A stretch of 64,000 nt of DNA from Zanthoxylum bungeanum (taxonomy: Eukaryota > Streptophyta > Magnoliopsida > Sapindales > Rutaceae), in contig SKCR01035539.1 in the NCBI GenBank assembly GCA_019454045.1, forward strand, positions 16,918 through 80,917, written 5' to 3'. A program made the position numbers and the translations under genes. Shown here one piece after another: positions 48,205 to 61,252 of the stretch. Below the pieces are notes generated by a model that was given only the letters and a program-made list of their open reading frames with translations, had not been told where the DNA came from and searched no databases. Position 1 is the stretch's first letter; every line of letters begins with the position of its first letter.

Positions 48205-48217
48205 GTATTTTAACTAA

Positions 48218-50337
48218 AATTAGTGGGCGAATAGGATCTTTTACAAGTAAATTACATATAAGTTATGAAGTTTGCGAACTCCTGATCTGCCATGAACGGC
48301 AATAGTAAAAGAGTTAGCAATAACTTCAAGCACCGTAAAGGTTTTGCCACAAATGAATCATGTTGATTCAGAAGTGAAAAAATTAAATGCAAGAAAAACT
48401 AAGACTAAAGAATTAGATACGTTTGTATATCAAAATAGTGATAGTAATCTCACATTGGAAATGTAAAGGGAATATAGAAAGTTTATAAGTTGACTTTGCA
48501 TACTTATATTAAATTGAAGTTATAAGGCTTGGGCTTGGGCTTGGGCTTGAGCTTTGATGTATGGTTTGGATGTAAGGTTGGCAAGTCAAAAGATTGGGGC
48601 TCTTGTAATTAATTAGCCTCCCTGAAATTTTTTTTTTTTTGTTTATTTTGGATTTAAATTTTAGTTTAAATCAAAAGAACACAACCCTTCAGTTCAACCG
48701 GAAAGACATCAACACTGCTTCAATTTCAACTGATTCTAACTGTCTATTTAAACAGAACAGTATCTATTTGAAGAGATTACTTTTCTATGAAAAACGTTAA
48801 TATCACTGCTGATCTTTGAGAAAAACGAAATAAAAAAGATATCAAGTAGATTCGCCATGGGTCGATTTTCAGTGCAGAATTTCGACTTCCAGATTGTTGA
48901 ATTATTGTGGCAGACGTCCGAAGAACTACAAACACGAGAGTAGGGACGAAATTCTGCTATAGGACATAGCGTTACGCTAGCCTCAATCTTCAAGTCAGTG
49001 AGTTTGTTTAATTGAATTACTTGTACTGAATTTCAATTCTGTTTGTTGTTATTTTCATTACAATCAATTCTGTATTGGTATTATTATTGTTTATACAAAT
49101 ATTTTCAATAAAATTATAGCATTTACTGATTGTTCTTTAACAACTCTTTCCTTAGAGCTTGCAAGATTAAGTTCAAACTCATAATAATTTATTGATCAAT
49201 ATTGGCTAGTGGCTACGGACTAGCCAATTTATCTCGATTCACCAAAAAGAAAGAAAGAAAAAAAAAAACAAGTGTTACTGCAATTTGTTTGAACTCGATC
49301 AAAAAAATAAAATAAAAAATCATTTTATAATTGCCATTGAGAATGGCTCACATGAGCTTATGTGATCCTGTATGTGCGGTTATACCATTCGATACTTACA
49401 AACATCATACAAGACAAGTTGTTGAATTCTGAATATATATATAAATATATATATCCCCTTATGAAAAATAAGTGAGGAAAAATTCTCACTAATCACCAAA
49501 ACAATTTGTTTTCAAACCTCTGGAAGAATTTGTTTGTTGCAGCCTTGCAGGCAATATCAAAGTGATTGAATAAGTCAAATAAATATTTAAATAATATAAA
49601 AACCAAATGTCCTACTTGAAAACAATGCATTACATAACAAGGATTGCATAACGTCATTAATTTGCTTTGCTATTGTCAAATCAAGGTCTTTATCATCAGC
49701 TAAACATAAACATTGACAATGATGATGCAGATTTTAGAATAATTTTAACAAGAACTCTTACATCAGTATCTGGACAAAACAAAAAAAAAAACAAAAATTG
49801 GTAATATCCCACATCACTTTGAGAAGAATGTTGGCATGTGAGTGTTAACCCCTCAAAGGCTTTTTGATTGGACTTGCAGTCACGGGAATAATAAAATGGT
49901 CAGGATGAGAGGCTGTAGGGCTGGTTGGCTTCCGAAGCAGATAATATCTTGTTAGCTGGGTTAGGTCATCACACTTGATATCAAACTAGTTCCCAATCGA
50001 AAGTGTACTAGCAAAGATGTTGGACCCCAAATGGATAGATTTTAAGGAAAGGTGACGGGATGTGTTTATAAGTGTTGAGTCCCCCTCAACTAGCTAAATG
50101 CCTTTTGGATTGGCTTACAAGCCACACCAAAAACAACAAAACCATGAAGAGAATGGGTCGGGCCGTTGGAATGACATGCGCTTTCAAAACCGACAATAAT
50201 ATTTGGTTAATTAGGCCAGATCATCAAATGAATACACATGACAGAATTTTGATCCCAGCTGCCAACAAATAAACAAATTAATGGCCGGCTAATTAAAGAA
50301 GCAGTAAAATATTATGGCCTGCCAAGCAATGTTTTGA
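48218..50337. other. Intergenic DNA upstream of the ABCB gene
   Basis: AT-rich, no coding frame recognised. It includes a short ttgggc repeat (48528-48550), an A-rich tract near 49250-49270, and two related 60-bp-class segments around 49835-49875 and 50060-50120 (gtgttaacccctcaaaggctttttgattggactt versus gtgttgagtccccctcaact). The second pair may belong to an unidentified transposon. Confidence 0.5.
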
Positions 50338-50346
50338 TTTATATAT
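50338..50346 (+). promoter_or_regulatory. Putative TATA box of the ABCB gene
   Basis: tttatatata about 32-40 bp before the chosen ATG. This would give a very short 5' UTR, so a more distant promoter is possible. Confidence 0.35.
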
Positions 50347-50377
50347 AGCTTTGCACAAACTATCTCCATCTCCTAAA

Positions 50378-53300
50378 ATGGGGGGAAAGGAAGGAATGTT
50401 TAGATATGCTGATGGGAAGGATAAGGTGCTGATGTTATTTGGAACTTTAGGCAGCATTGGAGATGGAATGCAGTATCCTCTCATGATGTTTGTGCTTAGC
50501 TTTGTAATCAATGATTATGGAAATCCCATTAGTAGCTCTCTCTCCAATCATAATGTTGACAAGGTATCTATTTTGTGTCCTCTTTTGTAAATTTTGTGAG
50601 AGATGAGATGGAACAATTGCCATTATTAACTTGTTAACTTAATCTTCATTTCTTTCTTTTTTCAGTATGCACTCAGGCTGCTGTATGTTGCAATAGGAGT
50701 TGGACTTTCTGCTTTTATTGGTCAGCACCTTTTTTGTTACAAAGAAATACATGATTAGGGTTACTTTGGTAATTGGCTCCTATAGATTACCAAAATAGAT
50801 ATTGTGCATATATTTTTGGGAAAATAATACTAAATTATTATGTATATTGTCATAATGAAACTTTAGTCATTATAGTTTTGAAAATACAAGTATTAATTTC
50901 TATCGTTAGAATTAAATTTATTTTAAAATTAGATGAAAATTGATTCAATTAAGAAAAAATAAATATATAATAAATATATTATATAATTAGCTCACAGTCA
51001 CTATTTTATTACCTCACATATTGAATTATATAATAAATATCTTATATAAAATAATTTTATATTAATATATTATATAAATATTTATTAAAATGTCATTCCA
51101 CCATGATTACTTCCTAAAACGGAAAGTAGTCCAATTTTTTTTCCTTCATATTTAATATAAAGTATAGTCTTAAGTTTGACTTTCACCATATTTATATCTC
51201 TAATTTTACTCATCTCCATTCTAATATTATATTATTATTTTTATATATTTTTTTTAAAAAAAATCATTGTTCACCGTAAACAATGAATCACTGTTTTATG
51301 GTGAACAATGATCATTGTTTACGATTTTTTTTAGATTGGATATCAAATATATTTTTAGGTAATTATTCACGTGAACAATAATTTTTTTTTTTTAAAGATT
51401 AGACATGTTAAAATATATTTTTAGATATGTAAAATGACATTATAACTGTGACTGACATGTAACTATGATTGAATATTTATAAATATCATTATAACTGAGA
51501 AATATGACTGATATTGTGTATATGTCTGGCACTGTGATTAAGAAAATATGATTGAATATTGTAATTATTATTGTAATTGAGAAATATGACTGAAAAGTAT
51601 GTATATGACTGACGTTGTAACTGAATTGTAAGTGTGAATGTGACTGTGAATGTGATTATGATTGTATGACTTTGACTCTAACTTTGACGATGTAACTGTG
51701 ACTCTGGCTCTGGCTATGTGCCTGTGTGATTGTATGACTGTGATTGTAACTGTGTGATTGTGATTATTTGACTATGACTATTACGTCATAATAATTTTGG
51801 GGTTAATTTTGACCTTGTCAAAGCCTTAATTTGAGACATAATCTTTCTTGAAAGTTGAAGTATGAATATTAACTGTATGTAATATTTTACAAATTGTGAT
51901 TTGCAGTCCGGATGAAAAAATATGAATGTTTGAAAAATACTAATTCGTAACTTATAAATATAAGAGTCATTTTTATCCAATATTTTTTGGTCGAAACATA
52001 ACCATCATAATATTTATTTTAAAGCTTATGGTTTGTAAATCAATAATACATAATTTTTTTTCTTGAAACACTTTATATTTTGAGAGATATTTAATTTTTA
52101 AATTTAAAGTTGAATTTTTTTTATTATTATTAATTTCCTTTTTCTTCTGCTTCTTCTTTTCTTTTTTCTTTTTTCTTTTTTCTTTTTTCTTTTTTGTCCT
52201 TTGTTTTTTTTGACAATCTTATAATAACATTATTTTACCATGTATATTTATGTCTTTTTATATATATGTGACTAAATGATGTTTGGAGTAAACTTAAACA
52301 ACCATAATAATTTTGACATTTTTAGGAATTCCCACTACATTTTATGTTTATTGGAGGGTGTTTTTGGAATTTTAAAAATAGTGTGCTTCATTCCAATTGC
52401 TACTGAAAAAAAAAAAAAAAAAGGAAAAAAAACACTTGTCATAGCAAAACACAAATTATTTTTCACTTGAAAAGTACTTTTGCGGCACCAAAAGGGGGCT
52501 CATTGCATAAACTGAAATAAACAATTTTTTGTTTTTTTGGTTTCTGGAATTGATATGGTTTTGCAGAAGGAGTTTGTTGGACAAGAACAGCAGAGAGACA
52601 GACTTCTAGAATGAGAATGGTGTACCTGAAATGTGTTTTAAGACAAGAAGTTGGTTTTTTTGACACTCAAGAACAAGGTTCTTCCACAACCTTCCAAGTT
52701 GTCTCCACCATCTCTAATGATGCCAATTCAATCCAAGTTGCAATATGCGAGAAGGTTTTGCTTCTCTTTACTAAAATTCAGTTCCATATCAATCTTTCTA
52801 ATTAATGTATGAATCTCAGTAATTAAGCTATGATAAATTATTTATGTAGCGTAGAATATTTTGTGTACGGTCATTATTGATCTGTTTGTTTTGTGCTTGT
52901 AGATACCTGACACCCTTGCATATCTGTCAACTTTCTTCTTCTGCCTCCTCTTTTCCTTCATACTGTCTTGGAGACTTGCATTGGCGGCGCTTCCACTGAC
53001 ACTAATGTTCATAGTTCCTGGACTTTTATTTGGGAAGCTGATGATGGATGTTATAATGAAGATGATCGATTCATACGGAGTTGCTGGTGGGATTGCTGAA
53101 CAAGCAGTTTCTTCCATAAGAACAGTTTACTCATACGTCGCGGAGCATGAAACACTAAATAGATTCAGCAATGCACTTCATAAAACTATGGAATTGGGAA
53201 TAAAGCAAGGTTCCATAAAGGGTTTGTTGATGGGAAGCATGGGAATGATTTATGTAGGTTGGGCTTTTCAGGCTTGGGTAGGTTCTTATTTGGTCACTGA

Positions 53301-56300
53301 AAAAAGAGAAAAAGGTGGTTCTATCTTTGTTGCTGGAATTAATGTGATCATGGGTGGATTGTAAGTTAATTTCCCTTAAAGACAGGCTTGATCATTAGTC
53401 ATTAAACCTTATTTCAGTTTTATAACTCTGTGTTTCTGTTCTGTTTTTGTAGGAGTATCTTGGGTGCACTCCCAAATTTAACTGCCATCACTGAGGCAAA
53501 AGTTGCTGCTTCTCGAATCTTCGAAATGGTTGACAGAACTCCTGCTATAGACACTGAAGATAAAAAGGGGAAGGCTTTGTCATATGTTAGAGGAGATATT
53601 GAATTCAAGGACATCTATTTTTGTTATCCATCAAGACCTGATACGCCGGTCTTACAAGGGCTGAATCTGAGAGTTCCAGCCGGGAAATCTGTTGGTTTTG
53701 TTGGTGGTAGTGGCTCTGGAAAGTCCACAACCATTGCATTGCTTCAAAGATTTTATGATCCTATTGAAGGTGAAGTTCTCTTGGATGGATACAAAATAAG
53801 GAGACTTCAGCTCAAGTGGCTGAGATCCCAAATGGGTCTTGTTAATCAAGAACCAGTCCTCTTCGCGACATCTATAAGAGAGAATATACTCTTTGGGAAG
53901 GAAGGAGCATCTATGGATGATGTGATCAGCGCGGCTAAGGCTGCTAATGCACATGACTTCATCACCAAGTTATCTGATGGATATGAAACTCAAGTAAGCT
54001 CACTTCAACTCTCTCAACTCAACCAATAGTTTTTATGTTCCTGTGCAACTCTCTCACCCTTCAGTTTTATGGATCTGTGTTATTCCCAGGTTGGCCAATT
54101 TGGATTCCAGATGTCTGGCGGGCAAAAGCAGAGAATTGCCATCGCAAGGGCTCTAATCAGGGATCCAAAGATCTTGCTGCTTGACGAAGCCACTAGTGCA
54201 TTGGATGCACAATCTGAAAGGATAGTACAAGAGGCAATTGATAAAGCATCAGTAGGGAGGACAACAATCATCATTGCTCATCGCCTGTCAACAATCCGAG
54301 CAGCAGATGTTATCATGGTTTTGAAAGCTGGCAAAGTGGTGGAATCTGGTTCACATAATGAGCTGATGAATCACAGGCAAAGTGGAGAATACTACCAGAT
54401 GGTAGAGTTGCAGAAAATGGCATCAGAAAATGACACTTCTAATGACACTTCCAATGATTTCAACCATCAAATGGACGCAAGAACTCTCTATAAGAGAACT
54501 GTTGCTCAAAGCCCTATGAGTGTAAGGTCTAGTGCTGCAAGCACACCAGTTTTAAACCACTTCAGCCCAGCACTTTCCATGGGAACACCCTATTCCTACA
54601 CAATCCAGTATGATCCTGACGATGAAAGTCTAGACGACAGCATCAATCAATCAAGTCATGCTGCTCCCTCACAATGGCGTTTGCTCAAAATGAACATGCC
54701 TGAGTGGGGAAGTGCATTGCTAGGATGCATAGCTGCAATAGGTTCCGGAGCAGTTCAACCAATAAATGCTTATTGTGTCGGTTCACTTATATCAATTTAC
54801 TTCAAAACTGACAAGTCTGAAATCAAGTCCAAATCCAGAACCTTGTCACTTATTTTCTTAGGCATTGCTGTTCTCAATTTCACCTCCAGCCTACTCCAAC
54901 ACTACAGTTTTTCAGTTATGGGAGAAAAGTTGACAAAAAGAGTAAGAGAGAAACTGCTAGGAAAGCTGATGACATTTGAGATAGGGTGGTTTGATCAAGA
55001 AGACAACACAAGTGCAGCCATTTGTGCAAGATTAGCCACTGAAGCCAATGTGGTTCGATCCCTAGTTGGGGATAGAATGTCATTGCTGGTTCAAGCAATC
55101 TTTGGTTCTGTCTTTTCTTACATAGTAGGACTTGTTCTTTCTTGGAGGCTTACACTTGTGATGATCGCGGTGCAGCCATTAGTCATTGGAAGCTATTATT
55201 CAAGAAGTGTTTTGATGAAAAGTATGGCTGTAAAAGCACAAAAGGCACAGAAGGAAGGAAGCCAGCTAGCAAGTGAGGCTGTCATTAATCATAGAACTAT
55301 AACAGCCTTCTCTTCTCAGAAAAGAATATTAGGGCTATTCAAGGAAACCTTGAGAGGTCCAAAAGAGGAGAGTGCTAAACACTCATGGTACTCTGGCGTT
55401 GGCCTGTTTAGCGCTCAATTTTTCAACACAGCCTCTACAGCATTAGCTTACTGGTATGGTGGAAGGCTCTTGACACGAGGCTTAATAAGCCCGGAGAATC
55501 TTTTCCAAGCATTTTTGATATTGGTATTCACTGCATATGTCATTGCAGAAGCTGGAAGCATGACTTCTGATATATCTAAGGAAGTAATGCTGTTCAATCA
55601 ATTTTTGCAATCCTAGACAGGAGAAGTGAGATTGATCCTGATAGCACACATGCCCGAGATATCAAAAGAGAGATAAGAGGACGCATAGAGCTGAAGAATG
55701 TGTTCTTTGCTTATCCAACTAGACCCGATCAGATGATCTTCAAAGGCTTGAACCTTAGAATTGAAGCAGGCAAGACAGTGGCATTAGTGGGGCAAAGTGG
55801 CTCTGGCAAATCCACCATTATTGGCCTAATTGAGAGATTTTATGATCCATTGAAGGGATCAGTGTTCATAGATGAACAAGACGTAAGGAACTATAATTTG
55901 AGACAGTTGAGGTCACATGTTGCATTGGTCAGTCAAGAGCCAACCCTTTTTGCTGGAACAATCCGCGAAAACATTGCCTACGGAAAAGAGGACGCTAAAG
56001 AGTCTGAGATCAAAAAGGCTACAGTTCTTGCCAATGCTCATGAATTTATAAGGTATGTTACCAGTACAAACCCTTATGAAGTGAAAACTTATAGCAGTTT
56101 ACTCGTTGACATTGTGTTTATGTTTTTGTTTGCAGTGGAATGAAAGATGGATACGACACATACTGTGGCGAAAGAGGAGTTCAGCTATCAGGAGGCCAAA
56201 AACAGAGGATTGCACTTGCAAGAGCTATACTAAAGAACCCAGCAATTCTCCTGTTGGATGAAGCTACAAGTGCACTTGACAGTGTATCAGAAAGCTTGGT

Positions 56301-56511
56301 CCAAGAAGCACTTGAGAAAATGATGGTTGGCAGAACATGTGTGGTTGTTGCTCACAGGCTCTCTACGATACAAAAATCGGACACCATTGCTGTCATCAAG
56401 AATGGGAAAGTTGTGGAACAAGGATCACACAATGAACTCATTTCCTTGAGTCGCGGGGGAGCTTACTATTCCCTTATCAAATTACAAGGCAGCAGCTCTC
56501 CTTACCGCTAG
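50378..56511 (+). CDS. ABCB-type (P-glycoprotein/MDR) full ABC transporter, seven exons, frameshifted
   Basis: Exons 50378-50563, 50666-50720, 52567-52754, 52903-53360, 53453-53993, 54090-56052 and 56136-56511, all with GT-AG introns. Restoring one base gives about 1255 aa, the usual size for TMD-NBD-TMD-NBD exporters of the plasma membrane, which move hormones or secondary metabolites by ATP hydrolysis. NBD1: Walker [10 protein letters not shown] (about 380-388), NQEPVLFA, signature MSGGQKQR, Walker [22 protein letters not shown]2: [43 protein letters not shown]. It is closest to the ABCB15 clade from memory. The frame breaks near 55579-55582: aaggaag where one more G is needed to read DISKGSNAV. 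It then meets TAG at 55614-55616. A pseudogene or a sequence error; every other part reads cleanly. Confidence 0.93.
50721..52566 (+). other. Large intron 2 of the ABCB gene
   Basis: 1846 bp, far longer than the other introns (83-148 bp). It holds a degenerate period-6 tgactg/tgtgac microsatellite (about 51430-51790), a ctttttt repeat (52160-52196), an A-run (52407-52423) and an inverted-repeat block at 51265-51335 with the 16-bp palindrome aacaatgatcattgtt. The size suggests one or more old insertions. Confidence 0.8.
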
Positions 56512-56798
56512 AGTACAACCAAAATGTTGCATACAATATATAGCCTGTCTCATAAGTTAGGATTGGCTTTTATGTTTTAATTATGTGAATATGAGGATTA
56601 TGGATTGCAAGTACTTTTGTTTTTTCAGGCTATATACTTTATGTTCAGTTTTAATGCCACAACTTTAATTCTTAAGAGGAAATGAATTTCTGGCCTTGAA
56701 AGTGAAGGATTCTTCCTAAATAATTTGTGCTTTGACATCACAGTATGAAATTCTCTGTGTTATAATTTACAGATAAATTATAATTTGAAGTCAAATGA
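56512..56798 (+). other. 3' flank of the ABCB gene
   Basis: AT-rich 3' UTR candidate. No canonical AATAAA seen close to the stop, though AT-rich near-matches occur. It ends at the next Copia element, 287 bp after the stop codon. Confidence 0.4.
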
Positions 56799-57294
56799 TG
56801 TTGTGATTAAACACACACAATAGAGGAGATGTGATAGAAAATTTTCTTTATTATAAACAAACAAAGAATTACAAAGCTTACAAACCCAAGCTTTACAAAA
56901 AACTATCAACCCTCTTTACTCTCTATTATACTCACGTTTTGGGATACTAACAATGGTCTCAAATGGCTCAATTTATAGTGCCAAAACCGTGTGAATAGTG
57001 TCACACGGTTTGGCCAACTTGTTACAGCTTTCACGCGTCTCTCTCTTTCTGTCATGCTCATGCACCGTTTCTGCATCTGTCTTCATTTGCTTTTGCATGC
57101 CTGGCATGCATACTGCATGCATTAAGTCAACAAATCTCCCCCTCGGTGAAGATTTGCTCTAAAATCTGAGCCGACCATCAATCATCCAAATCGGATCCTC
57201 AAAAGGATCCACCCCTGGCTGCATCTGTATGACTGCCTACGTACCCTGAGTTGGGATCAAGCCAATCGTAGTTCTCTGAATCTCCCCACTCTGA

Positions 57295-57531
57295 CTATGT
57301 GGAGATTTTTGTCATCCCGGCTATGGCACGACAGATTTCAAGCTTCTCCTTCGGTAAAACCTTCGTGAACATATCGGCACCGTTGTCGTCGGTGTGAATT
57401 TTCCTGAGTTCTAACAATTTTGAGCTCAGGACGTCCCGTATCCAGTGATACCTCACATCGATATGTTTTGACCTCGAATGAAAGGTGGAATTTTTACCGA
57501 GATAGATAGCACTCTGGCTATCGCAGTACAA
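57295..57531 (-). pseudogene. Copia RNase H C-terminus
   Basis: YCDSQSAIYLGKNSTFHSRSKHIDVRYHWI followed by FTKVLP, typical of the Copia RNase H end (here cited in short form: CDSQSAIYL, RSKHIDVRYH, DMFTKVLP). Separated from the upstream part by a TAG codon in the same frame, just after GFK (57544-57546). Confidence 0.9.
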
Positions 57532-57543
57532 AGTGTACTTCTC

Positions 57544-58786
57544 CTACTTGAAACCTAATTTCTGGACGAATGTCTTCATCCACAACAATTCCTTGCAAGC
57601 CTCTGTCACTGCAATGAATTCTGCCTCTGTTATAGAAAGTGCAACACACCTCTGCAACCTCGACCGCCATGCCACAGCTCCTCCTGAGAGAGTAATCAGA
57701 TACCCCGAAGTAGACTTTCGGGTATCCACATCTCCTGCCATGTCTGAATCGGTGTAGCCCATCAACACTGGTTCACTGCTTCCAAAACATAACCTCATTT
57801 TGGATGTGCCTCGTAGATACCGCATGATCCATTTGATCGCATTCCAGTGTTCCCGTCCTGGGTTTGACATAAACCGGCTGACCAATCCAACTGCGTGTGC
57901 TAAGTCTGGCCTCGTGCACACCATGGCATACATAAGACTTCCCACTACTGAGGTGTATGGAACCTGTTTCATTTCCTCATTCTCTGTCTCAGTAGAGGGA
58001 CTCTGTTGTGTACTCAATCTAAAGTGGGTAGCAAGAGGAGTGCTAACCGCTTTAGCCTTGTCCATCTGGAATCTCTGAAGTACTTTCTCGATGTACTCCT
58101 CCTGTGACAAGTATAACCTCCTGGCTTTCCGATCACGGCCGATCCTGATGCCAAGAATCTGTTTAGCTGGCCCCAAGTCTTTCATCTCAAAAGACTTACT
58201 CAATTGCTGCTTCAAATTATCAATCCTCGATTGATTCTGGCCAACTATCAACATATCATCTACATACAGCAGTAAGATGATAAAGTCATCGTCAGAAAAT
58301 TCTGAACGAAAACACAATGGTCTGAAGTGGTCTTCTTGTATCCCTGCTCCCCCATAACTGACTCAAACTTCACGTACCACTGTCTCGGTGCCTTGTTTCA
58401 AACCGTAGAGGTTTTCCTGAGTCTGCACACATATTCCTCTTTCCGCTGACTCTGAAGCCTTCTGGTTGCTCCATATAAATTTCTTCTTCCAAATCTCCGT
58501 GAAGAAATGCGGTCTTGACATCCATCTGCTCAACTTCCAGGTCGAAGCTTGCTGCTAAACTGAGTACCACTCTGATGGATGACATCTTCACAACTGGAGA
58601 GAAGATTTCATCGAAGTCAATGCCTTTCCTCTGATTGAATCCTTTCACGACTAGCCTGGCTTTGTATCGGGGTTGTGAAGTGTTCTCCTGTTGCTTCACT
58701 CTGTACACCCATTTGTTCTTCAAAGCCCGTTTGCCTCTTGGCAATTTCACCAACTTAAAAGTGTGATTGTCATGCAAATATTTCAT
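57544..58786 (-). pseudogene. Copia reverse transcriptase and RNase H
   Basis: N-terminal part (58370-58786): KNKWVYRVK, RLVVKGFNQ and VEQMDVKTAFLHGDLEEEIY. C-terminal part (57544-58317): the catalytic YVDDML motif, KDLGPAKQILGI, VGSLMYAMVCTRPDLAHAVG, YTDSDMAGD and SLSITEAEF. A frame change and a stop between 58318 and 58370 break the RT just before the YVDD motif. These parts would copy element RNA to DNA. Confidence 0.92.
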
Positions 58787-59190
58787 CTCATCTTACATGG
58801 CTTCCTCCCACTTTTCTTTGTCATCTGTTTCCACAGCCTCCTGGTAGCTCTCGGGTTCTCCCCCGTCAGTAAGCAGCACATAATCATATGCAGAGTATTT
58901 GGTTGAAGGTCGCCTCTCTCTGTCAGACCTTCTCTGTGGAACTGTTGGTGTAGCTTCTGGTACTGGTGGTTGATCATGATCATCATCTCTGGGAGCTTCA
59001 TCCCTGTACCCTCCTGTCTGGGAACCTTATCTTCAACTCGTACTGGCACCGGTGTGTGAGGTTCTGGATTCACATCTCTGTATTGTTGGGGCATTGTCTT
59101 CATCTCCTTTCTGATATCTTCTATGGTCTGGTCTTCAACGAAGACAACATCTCGACTCCTGACGATCTTCTTTTCCACAGGATCATACAA
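58783..59190 (-). pseudogene. Copia integrase C-terminus/linker
   Basis: Variable linker between integrase and RT, with RSRDVVFVEDQTI, which is common to the Tnt1-like integrase C-terminal region. Stop at 58783-58785 just before the RT. Confidence 0.75.
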
Positions 59191-59234
59191 TTGTAGCCGA
59201 AATCATCCTGACCATAGCCAATAAAGACACACTG

Positions 59235-60082
59235 TCACGTCTTTGCATCAAGCTTGGATCTCTCGTCCTTTGGGATGTGTACAAAAGCTTTGCACCCAAA
59301 GACATGCAAGTGTTCATAAGACACTTCTTTACCTGTCCAGGCTTGGTTAGGAACATTACCTTTCAGTGCGATCGCTGGGGACATGTTCAAAACATGTACT
59401 GTTGTGTTGAGTGCCTCCCCCCAAAATGTCTTCGGTAGCTTGGCTTGTGACAGCAAGCTTCTGACCCTTTCGCACAAGGTTCTGTTCATCCTCTCAGCTA
59501 GGCCATTCAGCTGAGGTGTCTTGGGAGTGTCATTTGATGTTGGATTCCTTGCATCTTGCAGTACTGATCAAACGGACCTATGTATTCTCCACTATTGTCT
59601 GTTCTGATGCATTTCAGTTTCTTGCCTGTTTCTCTCTCCACCAGAGCATGAAACTCCTTGAACACTCCCAGCACTTGATCTTTTCTCTTCAAGGTATATG
59701 CCTAGATCTTCCTTGAGTGATCATCTATGAATGTCACAAAGTAAAGTGACCCACCAAGTGTTTGTGTCTGCATCGGACCACATACATCTGAATGTATGAG
59801 GTAAAGTACCTCCGGTTTCCGTTGAGGCAGGGAGCTCTGGAAGGACACTCTGTTTTGCTTTCCAGCCATGCAGTGTTCACACTTTCGTAAGTGTGAGTTC
59901 TTCAATTCGGGAAGAACATTCCGCCTGCGTAGTATCTCCATCCCCGTTTGACTCATGTGACCGAGCTTTTTATGCCATAGCTCGGCTGCCTCATTACTGT
60001 TGACTGTATTTATGCTACTATTTGAAAGCTTATCATGCATCAAATACAGAGTTGAATCTTTCTTACCTCGTGCCACGACCAT
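59235..60082 (-). pseudogene. Copia integrase, frameshifted and with stops
   Basis: 60082-59702: GAG-pre-integrase H-H-C-C zinc part (ELWHKKLGHMS and CEHCMAGKQ) then SDVCGPM and FVTFIDDHSRKI, with the first two catalytic Asp residues. A stop at 59702-59704 follows. 59507-59692: TDNSGEYIGPF. A one-base shift separates it from 59235-59489: ERVRSLLSQAKLPKTFWGEA and HVFGCKAFVHIP. The DDE core is therefore complete but spread over three frames. Confidence 0.88.
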
Positions 60083-60100
60083 TGATCCTTTAGTGAGCTT

Positions 60101-61252
60101 CTAGGTGTTGTCACTAAAGGTGCTGCAGAAACCTTCATCATCCAGCTTGCCTGTTAAGATCAGGTTTAACTGGATGTCTGGGATGTGCTTGACTCCCTTC
60201 AACACTAGCCTTGTCCCGTTGTCTGTTTCAAGGCAGATGTCTCCAATACCGACAGCTTTGGACTGGCCGTCATTCCCCATCCTTACAGCACCGTAGTCTC
60301 TTGGTGTGTAAGATGAAAAAAAGTCTCTGCGATATGTGGCGTGTATGGATGCGCCACTATCTATCACCCAACTGGTCTCGTGGCTGGCAAGATTCACAAC
60401 ATTTTCTTCATATATAATGAAGAACTGTTTGGAGGTATTGTCGGTGGTAGTAGCAACTATTTCTTTATTAGAGTCACCATCTTTCCTGGACTGCTCGTTC
60501 TTCGACTTGTAGCAATCCATCTTCATATGGCCTTTCTTTTTGCAGTGATAGCACTCAATATCTTTAGTTCTTGATTTACCTCGGTTCTTGTCTAGTCTTC
60601 CTGGGCCTCGGCTTTTACTCATCCCCCTTATGATGTTCTTTTCTGTCATTAGAGCTTCTGAGGTTGAGGTTGATGCTGACTCCTGCATTCTCGTCCTCTT
60701 TTCTTCCTCGAAGATCCTGGTCTTCGCCATCTCCATAGTGACTTTCCCATCTGCGGCTGAATTTATCACCGTAGATCTGAACGTTTCCCAAGATTCTGGT
60801 AACGTATTAAGGAGTATTAAGCCATTTACCTCATCACCGAAGTCTATGCCCAATCCCGACAATTCTTTCATGGTGCCGAGGAAATCGTTGATATGGTCCG
60901 CCACAGCTGTACCTTCCTGGTATTTCAAACCCATAATCTTCTTGATGTAGTACAACTTGTTGTTGCCAGTCTTTGCTCGGAAAAGCTCCTCCAGCTTTCT
61001 CCATAAGACACGTGCATTTGTTTCTTCACTGACATGGTTCACGATACTATCGTCGATCCACTGACGAATAGTACTGCATGTTTTCTGGTGAAGATTAGCC
61101 CACTTCTCATCGGACATTCCTTTTGGTTTCTGCTCCAGAAATATCGATCCATCATAGTCCTTCACATACAGAAGGTCTTTCATCCTTTCTCTCCATGTGA
61201 AATAGTTTATACTGGATAACAAAACCATTTTTCCGTTGCCCCCATCCATCAT
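60101..61252 (-). pseudogene. Copia gag and protease (383 aa)
   Basis: Gag core with NYFTWRERMKDLL and the UBN2-type region, a CYHCKKKGHMKMDC zinc knuckle (CX2CX4HX4C, intact), then the protease with WVIDSGASIHAT. The DSGA active-site triad is intact. A TAG at 60101-60103 follows SDNT, where the polyprotein would normally go on into integrase. This is the longest intact open frame in the element. Confidence 0.9.
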
